NCBI GenBank assembly: GCA_900540275.1
Contig: UQFO01000018.1
Span: forward strand, 1-47,432
Source of the DNA: an uncultured Oscillospiraceae bacterium
GTDB lineage: Bacteria > Bacillota > Clostridia > Oscillospirales > Acutalibacteraceae
Direction: 5' to 3'
DNA length: 47,432 nucleotides
The notes beneath the pieces were generated by a model. The model did no database searches and was not told the DNA's origin. It worked only from the letters and a program-made list of their open reading frames with translations. Positions 8,940-16,420 of this stretch are shown here, piece by piece. The position numbers and the translations under genes are program-made. Numbering within the stretch: the stretch's first letter is position 1; each line of letters begins with the position of its first letter.

Positions 8940-9285
8940 CGTTTTCACAGCCTCCCCGCAATCCGCCCGAATATAACAGGCCGCAGGCGGTAAACATCCG
9001 CAGGCGCGTTTTCAAAAGCGTGATGCCCCTGGCTTTGGCCAGGCCGATAATCGTCTGGTCCGGCATTTTTCCCCGGACAAAAACAATACAGACCATATCC
9101 ATCATATCGGCTGTACGCACGACCTGGGGATTCACAAGGCCGGTCAGCAATACGGATTGGTCCTTTACAAAGGCGAGTACGTCGCTCATCATGTCGCTGC
9201 CGCACGCCGTTTTTATTTCGGCGTTCAGGTCGCCTTCGAGAATTACGTCGGCGTCTAAAATTTTGATAATATCGCTTACAATCAT
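8926..9285 (-). CDS. DRTGG-domain protein (first copy), lead gene of the sensory operon
   Basis: A 119-residue DRTGG-type protein. It begins MIVSDIIKILDADVI and contains CGSDMMSDVLAFV, a strand at SVLLTGLVN and a cysteine-containing C-terminus (GGCENDEC). The ATG follows GGAGGCTTTTGAT. It opens the minus-strand operon and overlaps the RsbW-like ATPase by 14 bases. The domain is associated with ligand binding in other proteins, but its ligand is not established. Two DRTGG genes flanking a hydrogenase-like sensor and an ATPase suggest subunits of one signalling complex; that is inference. Confidence 0.75.
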   Translation of the reverse strand: MIVSDIIKILDADVILEGDLNAEIKTACGSDMMSDVLAFVKDQSVLLTGLVNPQVVRTADMMDMVCIVFVRGKMPDQTIIGLAKARGITLLKTRLRMFTACGLLYSGGLRGGCENDECD

Positions 9286-9329
9286 ATCAAAAGCCTCCAG
9301 ACTGGTTTATTGGACTAATATACTCCATC

Positions 9330-9359
9330 ATGATACCACGATTCGCTGTAATTTTGCAA
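9330..9359 (-). promoter_or_regulatory. Promoter of the sensory hydrogenase operon
   Basis: On the minus strand TTGCAA and TATCAT are 18 bases apart, with the -10 about 45 bases before the first ATG. The -10 and the preceding G are identical to those of the hydrogenase promoter at 3904-3932. Confidence 0.5.
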
Positions 9360-9443
9360 GATGAAACGGAATTATTTTGTGAAAACTGTAAGAGAATGTT
9401 CCGCGGCCCTGCGCTTTTGAGAAACGAATATTTTGTACAAGCA

Positions 9444-9458
9444 TTTCATATTATGAAA
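9444..9458. promoter_or_regulatory. Perfect 15-base palindrome between the sensory and feo operons
   Basis: TTTCATATTATGAAA is a perfect inverted repeat around a central T. It sits about 85 bases upstream of the sensory promoter and 50 bases upstream of the feo promoter. It has no U-tail and no GC core, so it reads as a protein-binding site rather than a terminator. The regulator is unknown. The 324-base gap 9286-9609 otherwise holds only the two promoters and the feo operators. Confidence 0.3.
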
Positions 9459-9505
9459 GGGCATTATTACATAGTTCTTGAAAGGGCGGGCCAAGGCGCC
9501 GCGCA

Positions 9506-9534
9506 TTGACAAGATACCGCGTATGTGGTATTCT
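9506..9534 (+). promoter_or_regulatory. Promoter of the feo operon
   Basis: A perfect TTGACA is followed after 17 bases by TATTCT. The predicted start point is at about 9541, inside the first palindromic operator. Confidence 0.7.
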
Positions 9535-9538
9535 TATT

Positions 9539-9558
9539 AAGTTAGCAATTGCTAACTT
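9539..9558. promoter_or_regulatory. DtxR/IdeR-like iron operator 1
   Basis: AAGTTAGCAATTGCTAACTT is a perfect 20-base palindrome covering the predicted transcription start of feoA. Its GTTAG/CTAAC half-sites resemble the half-sites of DtxR/IdeR-type iron boxes. Binding of an Fe(II)-loaded repressor here would block feo transcription when iron is plentiful. Confidence 0.6.
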
Positions 9559-9572
9559 TTTTGTTGGTTTTG

Positions 9573-9588
9573 GTTAGAAAAATCTAAC
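9573..9588. promoter_or_regulatory. DtxR/IdeR-like iron operator 2
   Basis: GTTAGA and TCTAAC flank four A bases. The half-sites match operator 1, and the two centres are 32 bases apart, close to three helical turns. This would place two dimers on the same face of the DNA. Confidence 0.5.
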
Positions 9589-9609
9589 TTTTTATTTGGG
9601 GGCCTTAGG

Positions 9610-9840
9610 ATGAATACGGTAAATGAACTGAAAATCGGGGAAAAGGCCACGGTTGTGAGCATCGGCTGCAAGGGCGCGCTGCGCAGAAGGATTATCGATA
9701 TGGGCATTACGCCGGGCGCGGTCGTCATTATGCGTAAAACGGCGCCGCTGGGCGACCCGATTGAAATAAATGTACGCGGGTACGAGCTGAGCATCCGGCG
9801 CTCGGAGGCAAAGGAAATTACAGTTGAGAAGTTAAGGTAA
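9610..9840 (+). CDS. feoA: FeoA, SH3-like ferrous iron transport accessory protein
   Basis: A 76-residue SH3-fold FeoA with the typical core IGCKGALRRRIIDMGITPG and RKTAPLGDPIEINVRGYELSIRRSEA. Length and motif order match the family. The ATG follows GGGGGCCTTAGG. It is a small cytoplasmic protein needed with FeoB for Fe(II) uptake, probably by modulating its G domain. It lies 13 bases ahead of feoB, downstream of two DtxR-like palindromes, so iron repression is expected. Confidence 0.93.
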   Translation: MNTVNELKIGEKATVVSIGCKGALRRRIIDMGITPGAVVIMRKTAPLGDPIEINVRGYELSIRRSEAKEITVEKLR

Positions 9841-9853
9841 AGAGGGTGCACAG

Positions 9854-11908
9854 ATGGCGCAGGCTGTAATGCAAAAAGCAGTCAAAGAGGAGAAAAAAAC
9901 AATAAAAATGGCGCTCGCCGGCAATCCGAACTGCGGCAAGACGACGCTTTTCAACGAGCTGACCGGTTCAAGCCAATACGTCGGCAATTGGCCGGGCGTT
10001 ACCGTAGAGAAAAAGGAGGGCAAGGTAAGGTTCCCCGGCAGGGATATCAGCGTAATCGACTTGCCGGGAATATACTCGCTTTCGCCCTATACGCCGGAGG
10101 AAATCGTCACGCGAAACTGCCTGCTGAAGGATGACCCCGACGTTATCATCGATATTGTGGACGCGACGAACATCGAGCGCAACCTGTATCTCACCACACA
10201 GATTGCGGAGCTGGGAAAGCCCGTGGTAATTGCCCTGAATATGGTGGACGTTCTGGAAAAGGAGGGCGACAGAATCGACTACGCCCTGCTTTCACATGAG
10301 CTGGGCCTGCCCGTCGTCCCAATTTCCGCAAGCAAGGGAAGAGGCGTGGGCGAGCTGGTGGAGAAGGCGGTGGAGCTTGCAGGGCGCTACGATTTCGTAC
10401 CCGTAAAAAATACATATTCCAGGCGTGTGGACGCAGTGCTGCGAGATATAGAAGAGGCGCTTGAAGAGGTAGAGCAGAGCAGGCCGGAGCACCGGCGCTG
10501 GACGGCGGTAAAGCTGTTTGAGGGCGACAAGGTAACATGGAAACAGTACCAGTTTACCAAACAGCAGCGTGACCACATCGAGTTCCATATTAATGAAATT
10601 GAAACGACGAAATATATCGACCGAGAAATGATTATTGCCGACGAGCGATACAAATACATTTGCGCGGCATGTGAAAAGGCGGTGCATAAAAAGCACCCCC
10701 AGGGCTTTGTCACGCTGTCGGATAAAATCGACCGCGTGGTCACAAATAAGGTCCTGGCGCTCCCGCTTTTCCTTTTGATGATGCTGTTCGTGTTCTTCGT
10801 TACGTTCGGTCCGCTCGGTACCTTTTTGAAAGACGGGGCGGAATACCTGATAACCGACGTCTTCTCGGGCTTTATAGATGGGCTGCTTACTTCGGCGGGC
10901 GCGTCCCTATGGGCGCACAGCCTGGTGGTGGACGGCGTAATTGCGGGCGTGGGCGCTGTCGTATCCTTCCTGCCGCAGATTATGCTGCTGTTCACGCTGC
11001 TGTCTATATTGGAGGACAGCGGCTATATGGCGCGCGCCGCCTTTATTATGGATAAGCTGCTGCGTATGATTGGGCTTTCCGGTAAGGCTTTCGTCCCAAT
11101 GCTGATGGGCTTTGGCTGTACGGTCCCCGCTGTGCTCGGCACACGCACGCTCGAAAACGAAAAGGACAAAAGGCTTACGATTATGATTACGCCGTTTATG
11201 TCCTGCAGTGCGAAAATGCCGGTCTACCTTTTGTTTATTTCGGCTTTTTTCCCAAAAAACAGCCCGCTTATTATCTTTGCGATTTATCTGCTCGGCATGG
11301 TCATAGCCGTGCTCACGGCGCTGCTCTTTAAAAATACGATATTAAAAGGGAAAAACGCGCCGTTTGTCATGGAGCTGCCGCCCTACCGCCTGCCGTCGCC
11401 CAAAAGCCTGTGGCTGCACGTATGGGAACGGCTCAAGGATTTCCTCGTCCGTGCGGGCACCGTTTTGATGGGCGCGTCTATATTAATCTGGTTTTTACAG
11501 TCGTTTGACTTTTCCATGCAGATGGTTTCGGACAGCTCGCAGAGCATGCTCGCGTCCATTGGTATTGCGATTGCCCCCATCTTTACCTTGTGCGGCTTCG
11601 GCAACTGGAAGGCGTCCGTTTCCCTGGTGACGGGGCTTGTAGCAAAGGAATCGGTCGTCAGCACCATGGCGGTGCTTTACGGCGGTTCGGCCGCGGCGGT
11701 TTCCGAGGTATTTACGCCGCTGTCCGCTTTTTCCTTTATGGTATTCGTTTTGCTCTATACGCCGTGCATCGCGGCGCTCTCCGCCATCCGCAAGGAAATG
11801 GGCAGCGCAAAGTGGACGGCAATCTCCATAGGCTACCAGCTGGCTGTGGCATGGTTTGCTTCGGCATTGGTGTTCCAGGCCGGGACTCTTTTCGGACATA
11901 TATTTTAA
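9854..11908 (+). CDS. feoB: FeoB, ferrous iron transporter with N-terminal G-protein domain
   Basis: A 684-residue membrane protein. Residues 18-180 are a GTPase domain: G1 GNPNCGKT, G3 DLPG and G4 NMVD. A helical GDI-like linker follows. Then come about 8-10 membrane segments with the Gate motifs, including GFGCTVPAVLGTRT and FMSCSAKMPVYLLF. The conserved cysteines in these motifs are present. The ATG follows AAAGAGGGTGCACAG. It imports Fe(II) across the cytoplasmic membrane, the main iron form for an anaerobe, and would feed the many Fe-S proteins of the neighbouring hydrogenase operons. Confidence 0.96.
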   Translation: MAQAVMQKAVKEEKKTIKMALAGNPNCGKTTLFNELTGSSQYVGNWPGVTVEKKEGKVRFPGRDISVIDLPGIYSLSPYTPEEIVTRNCLLKDDPDVIIDIVDATNIERNLYLTTQIAELGKPVVIALNMVDVLEKEGDRIDYALLSHELGLPVVPISASKGRGVGELVEKAVELAGRYDFVPVKNTYSRRVDAVLRDIEEALEEVEQSRPEHRRWTAVKLFEGDKVTWKQYQFTKQQRDHIEFHINEIETTKYIDREMIIADERYKYICAACEKAVHKKHPQGFVTLSDKIDRVVTNKVLALPLFLLMMLFVFFVTFGPLGTFLKDGAEYLITDVFSGFIDGLLTSAGASLWAHSLVVDGVIAGVGAVVSFLPQIMLLFTLLSILEDSGYMARAAFIMDKLLRMIGLSGKAFVPMLMGFGCTVPAVLGTRTLENEKDKRLTIMITPFMSCSAKMPVYLLFISAFFPKNSPLIIFAIYLLGMVIAVLTALLFKNTILKGKNAPFVMELPPYRLPSPKSLWLHVWERLKDFLVRAGTVLMGASILIWFLQSFDFSMQMVSDSSQSMLASIGIAIAPIFTLCGFGNWKASVSLVTGLVAKESVVSTMAVLYGGSAAAVSEVFTPLSAFSFMVFVLLYTPCIAALSAIRKEMGSAKWTAISIGYQLAVAWFASALVFQAGTLFGHIF

Positions 11909-11930
11909 TCAGCAGGAAGGAGGCGGCGTT

Positions 11931-12062
11931 ATGGCTGCCGACATCATCATAGCGGCCCTTGCCGTTTTCTTTGTGGGGCTGATGGTATATAAAACGGTAA
12001 AAAAGAAGAAAAAAGGCTGTAAATCCTGCGGCGGGTGCTGTGAGCGGTGCGGCCGTAAATAA
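11931..12062 (+). CDS. FeoB-associated Cys-rich membrane protein
   Basis: A 43-residue protein. An N-terminal membrane helix (ADIIIAALAVFFVGLMVY) is followed by a lysine-rich stretch (KTVKKKKKG) and a cysteine cluster (CKSCGGCCERC). This is the standard form of the FeoB-associated Cys-rich proteins found at the end of feo operons. The start is fixed by AGGAAGGAGGCGGCGTT before ATG at 11931. It lies 22 bases after feoB and directly before a terminator. A role as metal-binding partner at the cytoplasmic mouth of FeoB is often assumed but not proven. Confidence 0.88.
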   Translation: MAADIIIAALAVFFVGLMVYKTVKKKKKGCKSCGGCCERCGRK

Positions 12063-12070
12063 GCGTGGTT

Positions 12071-12099
12071 AAAAGGATGCGGAACGCGTCCTTTTTTTT
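12071..12099 (+). terminator. Terminator of the feo operon
   Basis: AAAAGGATGCG and CGCGTCCTTTT pair around GAA, followed by a run of T. It lies nine bases past the last feo-operon gene. Confidence 0.85.
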
Positions 12100-12106
12100 G
12101 TTGTAA

Positions 12107-12135
12107 TTGACATTTGTTTCAGAAAATGATACATT
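12107..12135 (+). promoter_or_regulatory. Promoter of the polytopic membrane protein gene
   Basis: TTGACA and TACATT are 17 bases apart, with TG one base before the -10 (extended -10 character). The predicted start leaves a leader of about 35 bases before the ATG at 12177. Confidence 0.5.
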
Positions 12136-12176
12136 TTTTATAGCTTTCTTTTTACAAAATGGGGATGGGAAAAATT

Positions 12177-14564
12177 ATGATTTGGTCAATGGATTTGTTA
12201 TCAGTGGTTTTGACGGGATTCTTAGGTGCTTTTTTATTTTTTGAAACTTCAAAAAAAGAGTTTTCCTTTTATGAAAAGCATAAGAAGGGCATTTTCTATT
12301 GTGCTGCAGCCTGTATTGTTCTGCTTGCCTGCGCCATGATGCTGAGCGCCGTGCAGACGGGGCTTCCCTTCCGAGTCAAAAACTTGCCGGCGGCCTGCCT
12401 GATATGCGGCTTGGTTTTCTTTTTACTGGCGCTTTTTTCGAAAACAACGATTATAACGCAGCGCTTGCGGCGCGTATTACGGTTTGCCTCGCGTGCTGCC
12501 GTCCTAACGGTTATGCTTGAGCTGTGTGTGTTTAATTTTAATGCATACCACTTGCTCTCTGCTGATTATCAGCGTGCGGACCTCACGCTTGATTATGCTG
12601 CTTTTACAAATTTTACGAAGTCTGCGGACGGATACCGTACGGTGCAGGCTGGAGGCGCGTCCATAGAATTCCCGCAGGTCGGTATGCCGGTGGGAACGGT
12701 AAAAATAGAGGCGCAGTCAACAACAAACGCGGCGGTAAAGGTTTCTGTAAATTATGCGGACGAAACAAACAGGGCCTACCGGACCGGAATAAAAGAGGCG
12801 GAGATTATTCGCGGAAATGAAAAAAGCAGCGTACTTACCTGCAATTATTCCGGGAACGTCTCCAAATTAAGGTTTGATTTTTCGGCTGGAAAAGAAGAAT
12901 CTATTACGGTTAAGGCGATTGTTCTAAACGAGCCGGTTCCGTTTGAATTTTCATTTATGCGGTTCTTTTCGGTATTTGGGGCAGCCATGCTTGTATATCT
13001 GTTCTACAGCAGCGCGCAGATGAAAAAGAAATATAAGGACAATCAAACTGTATGTAAGGGCGCTGCCCTTGTAATCGCGCTTTTTATGGTCTTTGCGGCA
13101 CTCGGAATGACTCAGCTGTACCGTGTGGACAGCGGTGTTACGCTTGAACAGGAATTTACATCGAAAACAGGGAACCAGATTACGCAGGAGCTGGTGGACG
13201 CTTTTGAGAAGGGCAGCGTTACGCTCGACGTAAAGCCAAGCGAAGGGTTAAAAGCGCTGGAAAATCCGTATGATTGGAGCCAGAGGATTGAATCGGGTGC
13301 AGCCTACGCATGGGATCATGTATATTATGAAGGGAATTACTATTCTTATTATGGAATCGCGCCTGTAGTTTTGCTGTTTTTGCCTTATCATCTGCTGACA
13401 GGCTTTTACTTTCCGACCGTGTGGGCCGTTTTCCTATTTGGCGCAATCGGCTTATTTTTCCTGATGAAAACGGTAATGGCCTTTTTCGACAGGTTTTTTC
13501 GGGATGTGCCGTCGTCGTTTGTATTGATGGCGCTCATTATGGCGCTTGTATCCTGCGGGGTATGGTTTAATTTCATTACGCCCAATTTTTATGAGATTGC
13601 CCAGACCTCCGGCTTTGCCTGCGTTACTGCGGGCTCGTTTTTCCTGCTTTCGTCGAATATTGTCGGCGACGGGAAAATCCGACGATGGCGTGTAGCGCTC
13701 TCAGGCGTTTTATTGTCGCTTGCCGTTTTATGCCGCCCGACGCTTGCCGTTTATTGCATTGCGGCGGTTGCTTTCCTGATTGCCGGATTCCAAAAGCTGC
13801 GCAGGCAAACGCAAGAGCAAATAAAACAAGGAAAAGCCAGAGACGGCTTTTTCAGGCGTTACGGCGTATATATTCTTTGTGCGGCCATACCGTTTCTGGT
13901 AATTGGCGGCGCGCAAATGCTTTACAACTATGCGCGGTTCGGCTCGTTTATGGATTTCGGGATAGATTATTCCCTTACCATCAACGATTTTACGCGTTCC
14001 CAATACCACACGCACCTGGCCGCAATTGGGCTTTACAATTTCCTGCTTGCTTTCCCAAGTGTAAATACTGCGTTTCCATTTGTCCATTCCGCCTTCAGTA
14101 CGCTTGATTTAAACGGGTATTACTTTATCGCCAATCAAACGGCAATCGGCCTGTTTTTCAGGGCCCTGCCAATGTTTTCTTATTTCTTTGCTTTCAGGGC
14201 GTATCGCTGCATGCCAAAGGAAAAAAGGCGCAAAGCGGCGCTGCTCCTTTTGCTCAGCTGCGTGGCCGCCCCGCTGATTATAATCATTTCAATATGGGAA
14301 AGCGGATATGGCGTGCGGTATTGCACAGACTTTTCCTGGCAGCTGCTGCTCGGCGCATTCGCGATTGCGTTTACAATTTACCTGAATACGAAAAATGCCG
14401 GCGTCAAACGGATTTTGTCACGGGTTTTAACCGGCTCGTTCCTTCTTTGCGTTGTCGTCAATTTTGCGTTTGTATTTGAATATCAGTTCATTGCGCTTTC
14501 AAAAAACGGAACCGGGAGGGAGCTTTTGCTTTCCCTGGCGAGAACCTTTGAATTCTGGCATTAA
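12177..14564 (+). CDS. Large polytopic membrane protein, possible GT-C type glycosyltransferase
   Basis: About 795 residues. Four hydrophobic segments open the protein, then an extracellular beta-rich region lies at about residues 130-255 (EFPQVGMPVGTVKIEAQS). After one more membrane helix comes the segment LENPYDWSQRIESG with WDHVYYEGNYYSYYGIAP, then eight or more membrane helices. The layout resembles phospholipid-carrier-dependent glycosyltransferases, but I see no clear DxD motif in the first loop, so the activity is open. Starts at 12159 and 12165 are in frame; only 12177 has a purine-rich stretch (GGGGATGGG) at a usable distance. It is a single-gene unit between two terminators. It is AT-richer and uses more A/T-ending codons than its neighbours, which may mean later acquisition. 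Confidence 0.7.
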   Translation: MIWSMDLLSVVLTGFLGAFLFFETSKKEFSFYEKHKKGIFYCAAACIVLLACAMMLSAVQTGLPFRVKNLPAACLICGLVFFLLALFSKTTIITQRLRRVLRFASRAAVLTVMLELCVFNFNAYHLLSADYQRADLTLDYAAFTNFTKSADGYRTVQAGGASIEFPQVGMPVGTVKIEAQSTTNAAVKVSVNYADETNRAYRTGIKEAEIIRGNEKSSVLTCNYSGNVSKLRFDFSAGKEESITVKAIVLNEPVPFEFSFMRFFSVFGAAMLVYLFYSSAQMKKKYKDNQTVCKGAALVIALFMVFAALGMTQLYRVDSGVTLEQEFTSKTGNQITQELVDAFEKGSVTLDVKPSEGLKALENPYDWSQRIESGAAYAWDHVYYEGNYYSYYGIAPVVLLFLPYHLLTGFYFPTVWAVFLFGAIGLFFLMKTVMAFFDRFFRDVPSSFVLMALIMALVSCGVWFNFITPNFYEIAQTSGFACVTAGSFFLLSSNIVGDGKIRRWRVALSGVLLSLAVLCRPTLAVYCIAAVAFLIAGFQKLRRQTQEQIKQGKARDGFFRRYGVYILCAAIPFLVIGGAQMLYNYARFGSFMDFGIDYSLTINDFTRSQYHTHLAAIGLYNFLLAFPSVNTAFPFVHSAFSTLDLNGYYFIANQTAIGLFFRALPMFSYFFAFRAYRCMPKEKRRKAALLLLLSCVAAPLIIIISIWESGYGVRYCTDFSWQLLLGAFAIAFTIYLNTKNAGVKRILSRVLTGSFLLCVVVNFAFVFEYQFIALSKNGTGRELLLSLARTFEFWH

Positions 14565-14575
14565 AAATATAAATG

Positions 14576-14606
14576 AAAAAGCCTGTCTGTTTTGGACAGG
14601 CTTTTT
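14576..14606 (+). terminator. Terminator after the membrane protein gene
   Basis: AAAAAGCCTGTC and GACAGGCTTTTT form a perfect 12-base-pair stem around TGTTTTG, ending in a T tract. Confidence 0.93.
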
Positions 14607-14635
14607 ATTATGGAACCAGTCATGCTTGACCGAAT

Positions 14636-14718
14636 TTGATTGGTATTTCGGTAAATTTTGAATATGAATGATTTTTTTTGATTTTTATTGATTGAAAATG
14701 CTTGACTTTGATTGATTG
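14636..14718 (+). repeat. TTGATTG repeat cluster, candidate FruR operators
   Basis: TTGATTG occurs at 14636, 14688, 14708 and, overlapping, 14712; a TTGATTT lies at 14678. In addition ATGCTTGAC is repeated at 14622 and 14698. The 14708-14718 copies fall between the -35 and -10 of the fru promoter. Clustered direct repeats at the promoter of an operon led by a DeoR-family gene suggest autoregulatory operator sites. Confidence 0.45.
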
Positions 14719-14730
14719 TGGTGATATGAT
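14702..14730 (+). promoter_or_regulatory. Promoter of the fructose operon
   Basis: TTGACT and TATGAT are exactly 17 bases apart, 25 bases before the GTG start of the regulator. The spacer contains two overlapping TTGATTG repeats. Confidence 0.7.
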
Positions 14731-14754
14731 GGAGTCAACAAGGAGGGATTGCCC

Positions 14755-15498
14755 GTGTTATCGGAAGAAAGGTTTGCAGAAATCCTGAAAATCCTGGAGG
14801 AAAAAAAGACGGTAACCGTCTCGGAGCTGACGGCGGCCCTCGACACCTCGGAATCGACAATCCGGCGCGATTTGAATGCCCTGCACGAGATGGGCAGGCT
14901 CAAAAAGGTACACGGCGGCGCAACGCTGCTCGACCGGAGCTTCGCGGCGTTGGAAGAGGACGTCTCTACAAAATCGAGGCTGTATGTGGAGCAGAAGGAA
15001 CGGATTGCCCGGTACGCGGCTTCCACCGTCAACGACGAGGATTTTGTCTATATCGACGCGGGAACAACGACGGAAAAAATGATTGAGTTCCTCCCGAACA
15101 CCCGCGCGACCTTCGTCACAAATGGAATTGTTCACGCGAAAAAGCTGATTTCCCGCGGCCTTCGCGCTTTTATTATCGGCGGACAGCTAAAGCTTTCGAC
15201 AGAGGCGGTCGTCGGCGCGGAGGCAGTCAACAATCTTAAAAAATACAATTTTACAAAATGTTTTATGGGAACCAACGGTATTTCAGCAGAAGCCGGCTAC
15301 AGCACGCCTGATATCGAGGAAGCGTTTATCAAAACGGAAGCGATGGGAAGAAGCTTTGTTGCCTATGTACTGGCGGACAGCAGTAAATTCGGAATGGTCT
15401 CGTCCGTTACCTATGCGGATTTGTCGCAGGCGTGCATAGTTACGGACAGCGTTCCCGATACTAAATACCATGACATTGCGGTGATAAAGGAGGTGTAA
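14755..15498 (+). CDS. fruR: DeoR-family transcriptional regulator of the fructose operon
   Basis: A 247-residue DeoR-type regulator. The N-terminal winged helix reads RFAEILKILEEKKTVTVSEL followed by SESTIRRDLNALHEMG. The C-terminal DeoR sensor domain contains FVYIDAGTTTEKMIEFLP, FVTNG and IIGGQLK. A TTG six bases upstream is in frame but sits against the AAGGAGGG; the GTG at 14755 is eight bases away and is preferred. It is the first gene of the fru operon, three bases before fruK. Family knowledge: such regulators repress fru genes and respond to a fructose phosphate, commonly fructose-1-phosphate. Confidence 0.9.
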   Translation: MLSEERFAEILKILEEKKTVTVSELTAALDTSESTIRRDLNALHEMGRLKKVHGGATLLDRSFAALEEDVSTKSRLYVEQKERIARYAASTVNDEDFVYIDAGTTTEKMIEFLPNTRATFVTNGIVHAKKLISRGLRAFIIGGQLKLSTEAVVGAEAVNNLKKYNFTKCFMGTNGISAEAGYSTPDIEEAFIKTEAMGRSFVAYVLADSSKFGMVSSVTYADLSQACIVTDSVPDTKYHDIAVIKEV

Positions 15499-15501
15499 AG
15501 A

Positions 15502-16404
15502 TTGGTTTATACGGTAACGTTCAACCCGGCGCTCGACTATATTGTCCATATGGATTCATTCCTGCCGGGCGAGGTGAACCGGACCACGCGGGAAGAAATC
15601 TATTACGGCGGGAAGGGGATTAATGTTTCCACAATCCTGACAAACCTTGGGGTAGAAAACAAAGCGCTCGGTTTTATCGCGGGGTTTACGGGTGAAGCGA
15701 TTGAACGGGGCGTCAGTGCGCTTGGAATCCAGACCGACTTTATCAGGCTGCCCGCCGGCTTTTCGAGGATTAACGTTAAAATAAAATCGGGCATTGAAAC
15801 GGAAATCAACGGGCAGGGCCCGGAAATCGGGCAGAAGGACGTCGAAGCGCTTTTTGGAAAGCTTGACCATTTGGAGAAGGGCGATATCCTCGTGCTTGCG
15901 GGAAGTATCCCGAAAACGCTTCCTGAGGACATTTACGAGAAAATACTCGGACGCTTGCAGGACAGGGAGATTCTGTTCGTAGTGGACGCGACAAAGGATT
16001 TGCTTTTAAATGTGCTCAAATACAGGCCGTTTTTAATCAAGCCCAATAACAAAGAGCTTGGCGAGATGTTCGGGAAAGTGCTTGAAAGCGATGAGGAAAT
16101 TATCCTGTACGCAAACAGGCTCAAAGATTTAGGCGCGCGCAACGTGCTCGTCTCCATGGCGGGCGATGGGGCGGTCCTCGTGACGGAACAGGGCGGCTGC
16201 CATAAGATGGGCGTCCCAAGCGGCAGGGTAAAGAACTCAGTCGGCGCGGGAGATTCCATGGTGGCGGGGTTCCTTGCGGGCTATATGGAAAGCGGGAGCT
16301 TTGAAACGGCCTTGAAAACGGGAACGGCGGCGGGAAGCGCCACCGCTTTTTCCCAGGGGCTTGCTACAAAAGAAGAAATTATAAACGTATATAAAACATT
16401 ATGA
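15502..16404 (+). CDS. fruK: 1-phosphofructokinase
   Basis: A 300-residue PfkB-family kinase. The N-terminal substrate region is TFNPALDYIVHMD, with YYGGKGINVS. The C-terminal signature with the catalytic base is VGAGDSMVAGFLAGY. The length fits FruK, which phosphorylates fructose-1-phosphate to fructose-1,6-bisphosphate. The start codon is TTG, seven bases after AAAGGAGGTG that overlaps the fruR stop. Tagatose-6-phosphate kinase belongs to the same family, but the DeoR and fructose IIABC neighbours decide for 1-phosphofructokinase. Confidence 0.93.
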   Translation: MVYTVTFNPALDYIVHMDSFLPGEVNRTTREEIYYGGKGINVSTILTNLGVENKALGFIAGFTGEAIERGVSALGIQTDFIRLPAGFSRINVKIKSGIETEINGQGPEIGQKDVEALFGKLDHLEKGDILVLAGSIPKTLPEDIYEKILGRLQDREILFVVDATKDLLLNVLKYRPFLIKPNNKELGEMFGKVLESDEEIILYANRLKDLGARNVLVSMAGDGAVLVTEQGGCHKMGVPSGRVKNSVGAGDSMVAGFLAGYMESGSFETALKTGTAAGSATAFSQGLATKEEIINVYKTL

Positions 16405-16420
16405 AGGAGAGGAAGAACCG

